Part shown: one piece after another, positions 63,934 to 64,000 of the stretch | Numbering within the stretch: the stretch's first letter is position 1 | Layout of the letters: the number at the start of each line of letters is the position of its first letter | DNA from: Pseudomonas asuensis | Lineage (GTDB): Bacteria > Pseudomonadota > Gammaproteobacteria > Pseudomonadales > Pseudomonadaceae | Assembly (NCBI RefSeq): GCF_014646755.1 | Contig: NZ_BMNW01000002.1 | Span: forward strand, 370,035-434,034 | Length of the DNA stretch: 64,000 bases | Direction: 5' to 3' | Program-made: the position numbers and the translations under genes | The notes under the pieces: model-generated | Told to the model about the DNA's origin: nothing | Database searches by the model: none | Seen by the model: only the letters and a program-made list of their open reading frames with translations

Positions 63934-64000
63934 GGACGCATACCTCAAAGAAAATCGTAGTTCTGCCGCATAGCCTACCGGTTACGCAACAAAACCGCTG

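Overview
The window looks like chromosome of a gammaproteobacterium of the Pseudomonas group. Three things point there. The neighbourhood of a bile-acid:Na+ symporter-family gene, gor and galU (33.9-37.3 kb) resembles, as I recall it, the P. aeruginosa PA2026-PA2023 region. The DEAD-box helicase at the right edge has the N-terminus and Lys-rich tail of the Pseudomonas orthologue. LigD has the order phosphoesterase-ligase-polymerase, as in P. aeruginosa. No rRNA, tRNA, CRISPR array, intact insertion sequence or prophage was found. Genes are dense, both strands are used, and many convergent pairs share bidirectional hairpin terminators.

Layout. 0-2 kb: the end of a peptide-type ABC permease followed by a gamma-glutamyltransferase. 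2.5-4.5 kb: an M3 oligopeptidase. 4.7-11.4 kb: a complete NRPS-independent hydroxamate siderophore operon (PLP decarboxylase, N-monooxygenase, MFS exporter, acyltransferase, IucA/IucC-type synthetase). Its gene content fits desferrioxamine/nocardamine, and a Fur-box-like sequence overlaps a sigma-70-like promoter upstream. No ferric-siderophore receptor is in the window. 11.8-13.9 kb: an orphan receiver protein and an MHS-type MFS transporter.

14-31.5 kb reads as a stress-survival block. It holds an SRPBCC protein, a Zn alcohol/formaldehyde-type dehydrogenase and a cytosolic sulfite-oxidase-fold protein in one operon; an HWE histidine kinase with a single-domain receiver of the FAT-GUY type; two tandem DUF421 membrane proteins with C-terminal Cys clusters; a thioredoxin-reductase-like flavoprotein with a poor NADPH site; three ferritin-like proteins; NAD salvage (pncC-nadE); XdhC-MocA for Mo-enzyme maturation; and Ku-LigD for double-strand-break end joining.

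31.6-50.6 kb is mostly housekeeping and accessory: PIG-L deacetylase, TRIC channel, AraC regulator with a divergent BASS transporter, gor, galU, lipoproteins, a three-gene DUF3618/holin-like/low-complexity envelope operon, Nudix, FrnE-type DsbA, a second-type peptide deformylase, CvfB, a cold-shock protein, a PQQ-type sugar dehydrogenase, a TorF-like porin and a multi-TM chemoreceptor. 50.7-58.1 kb: the large helicase Lhr behind an MFS transporter, with a maltoporin-family gene divergent to that transporter. 58.3-60.5 kb: the ergothioneine pair egtB-egtD. 60.7-63.9 kb: a GAF-(degenerate GGDEF)-EAL protein and a DEAD-box RNA helicase.

Three small genes shorter than 50 codons, each with a good ribosome-binding site, were added by eye (2037-2186, 45060-45209, 46697-46843). 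The items most worth following are the HWE/FAT-GUY pair outside alphaproteobacteria, the ferritin-like trio around an unrecognised 388-residue protein, the paired Cys-tailed DUF421 proteins, the 15-bp coding repeat in mocA, and the structured leader of the siderophore operon.
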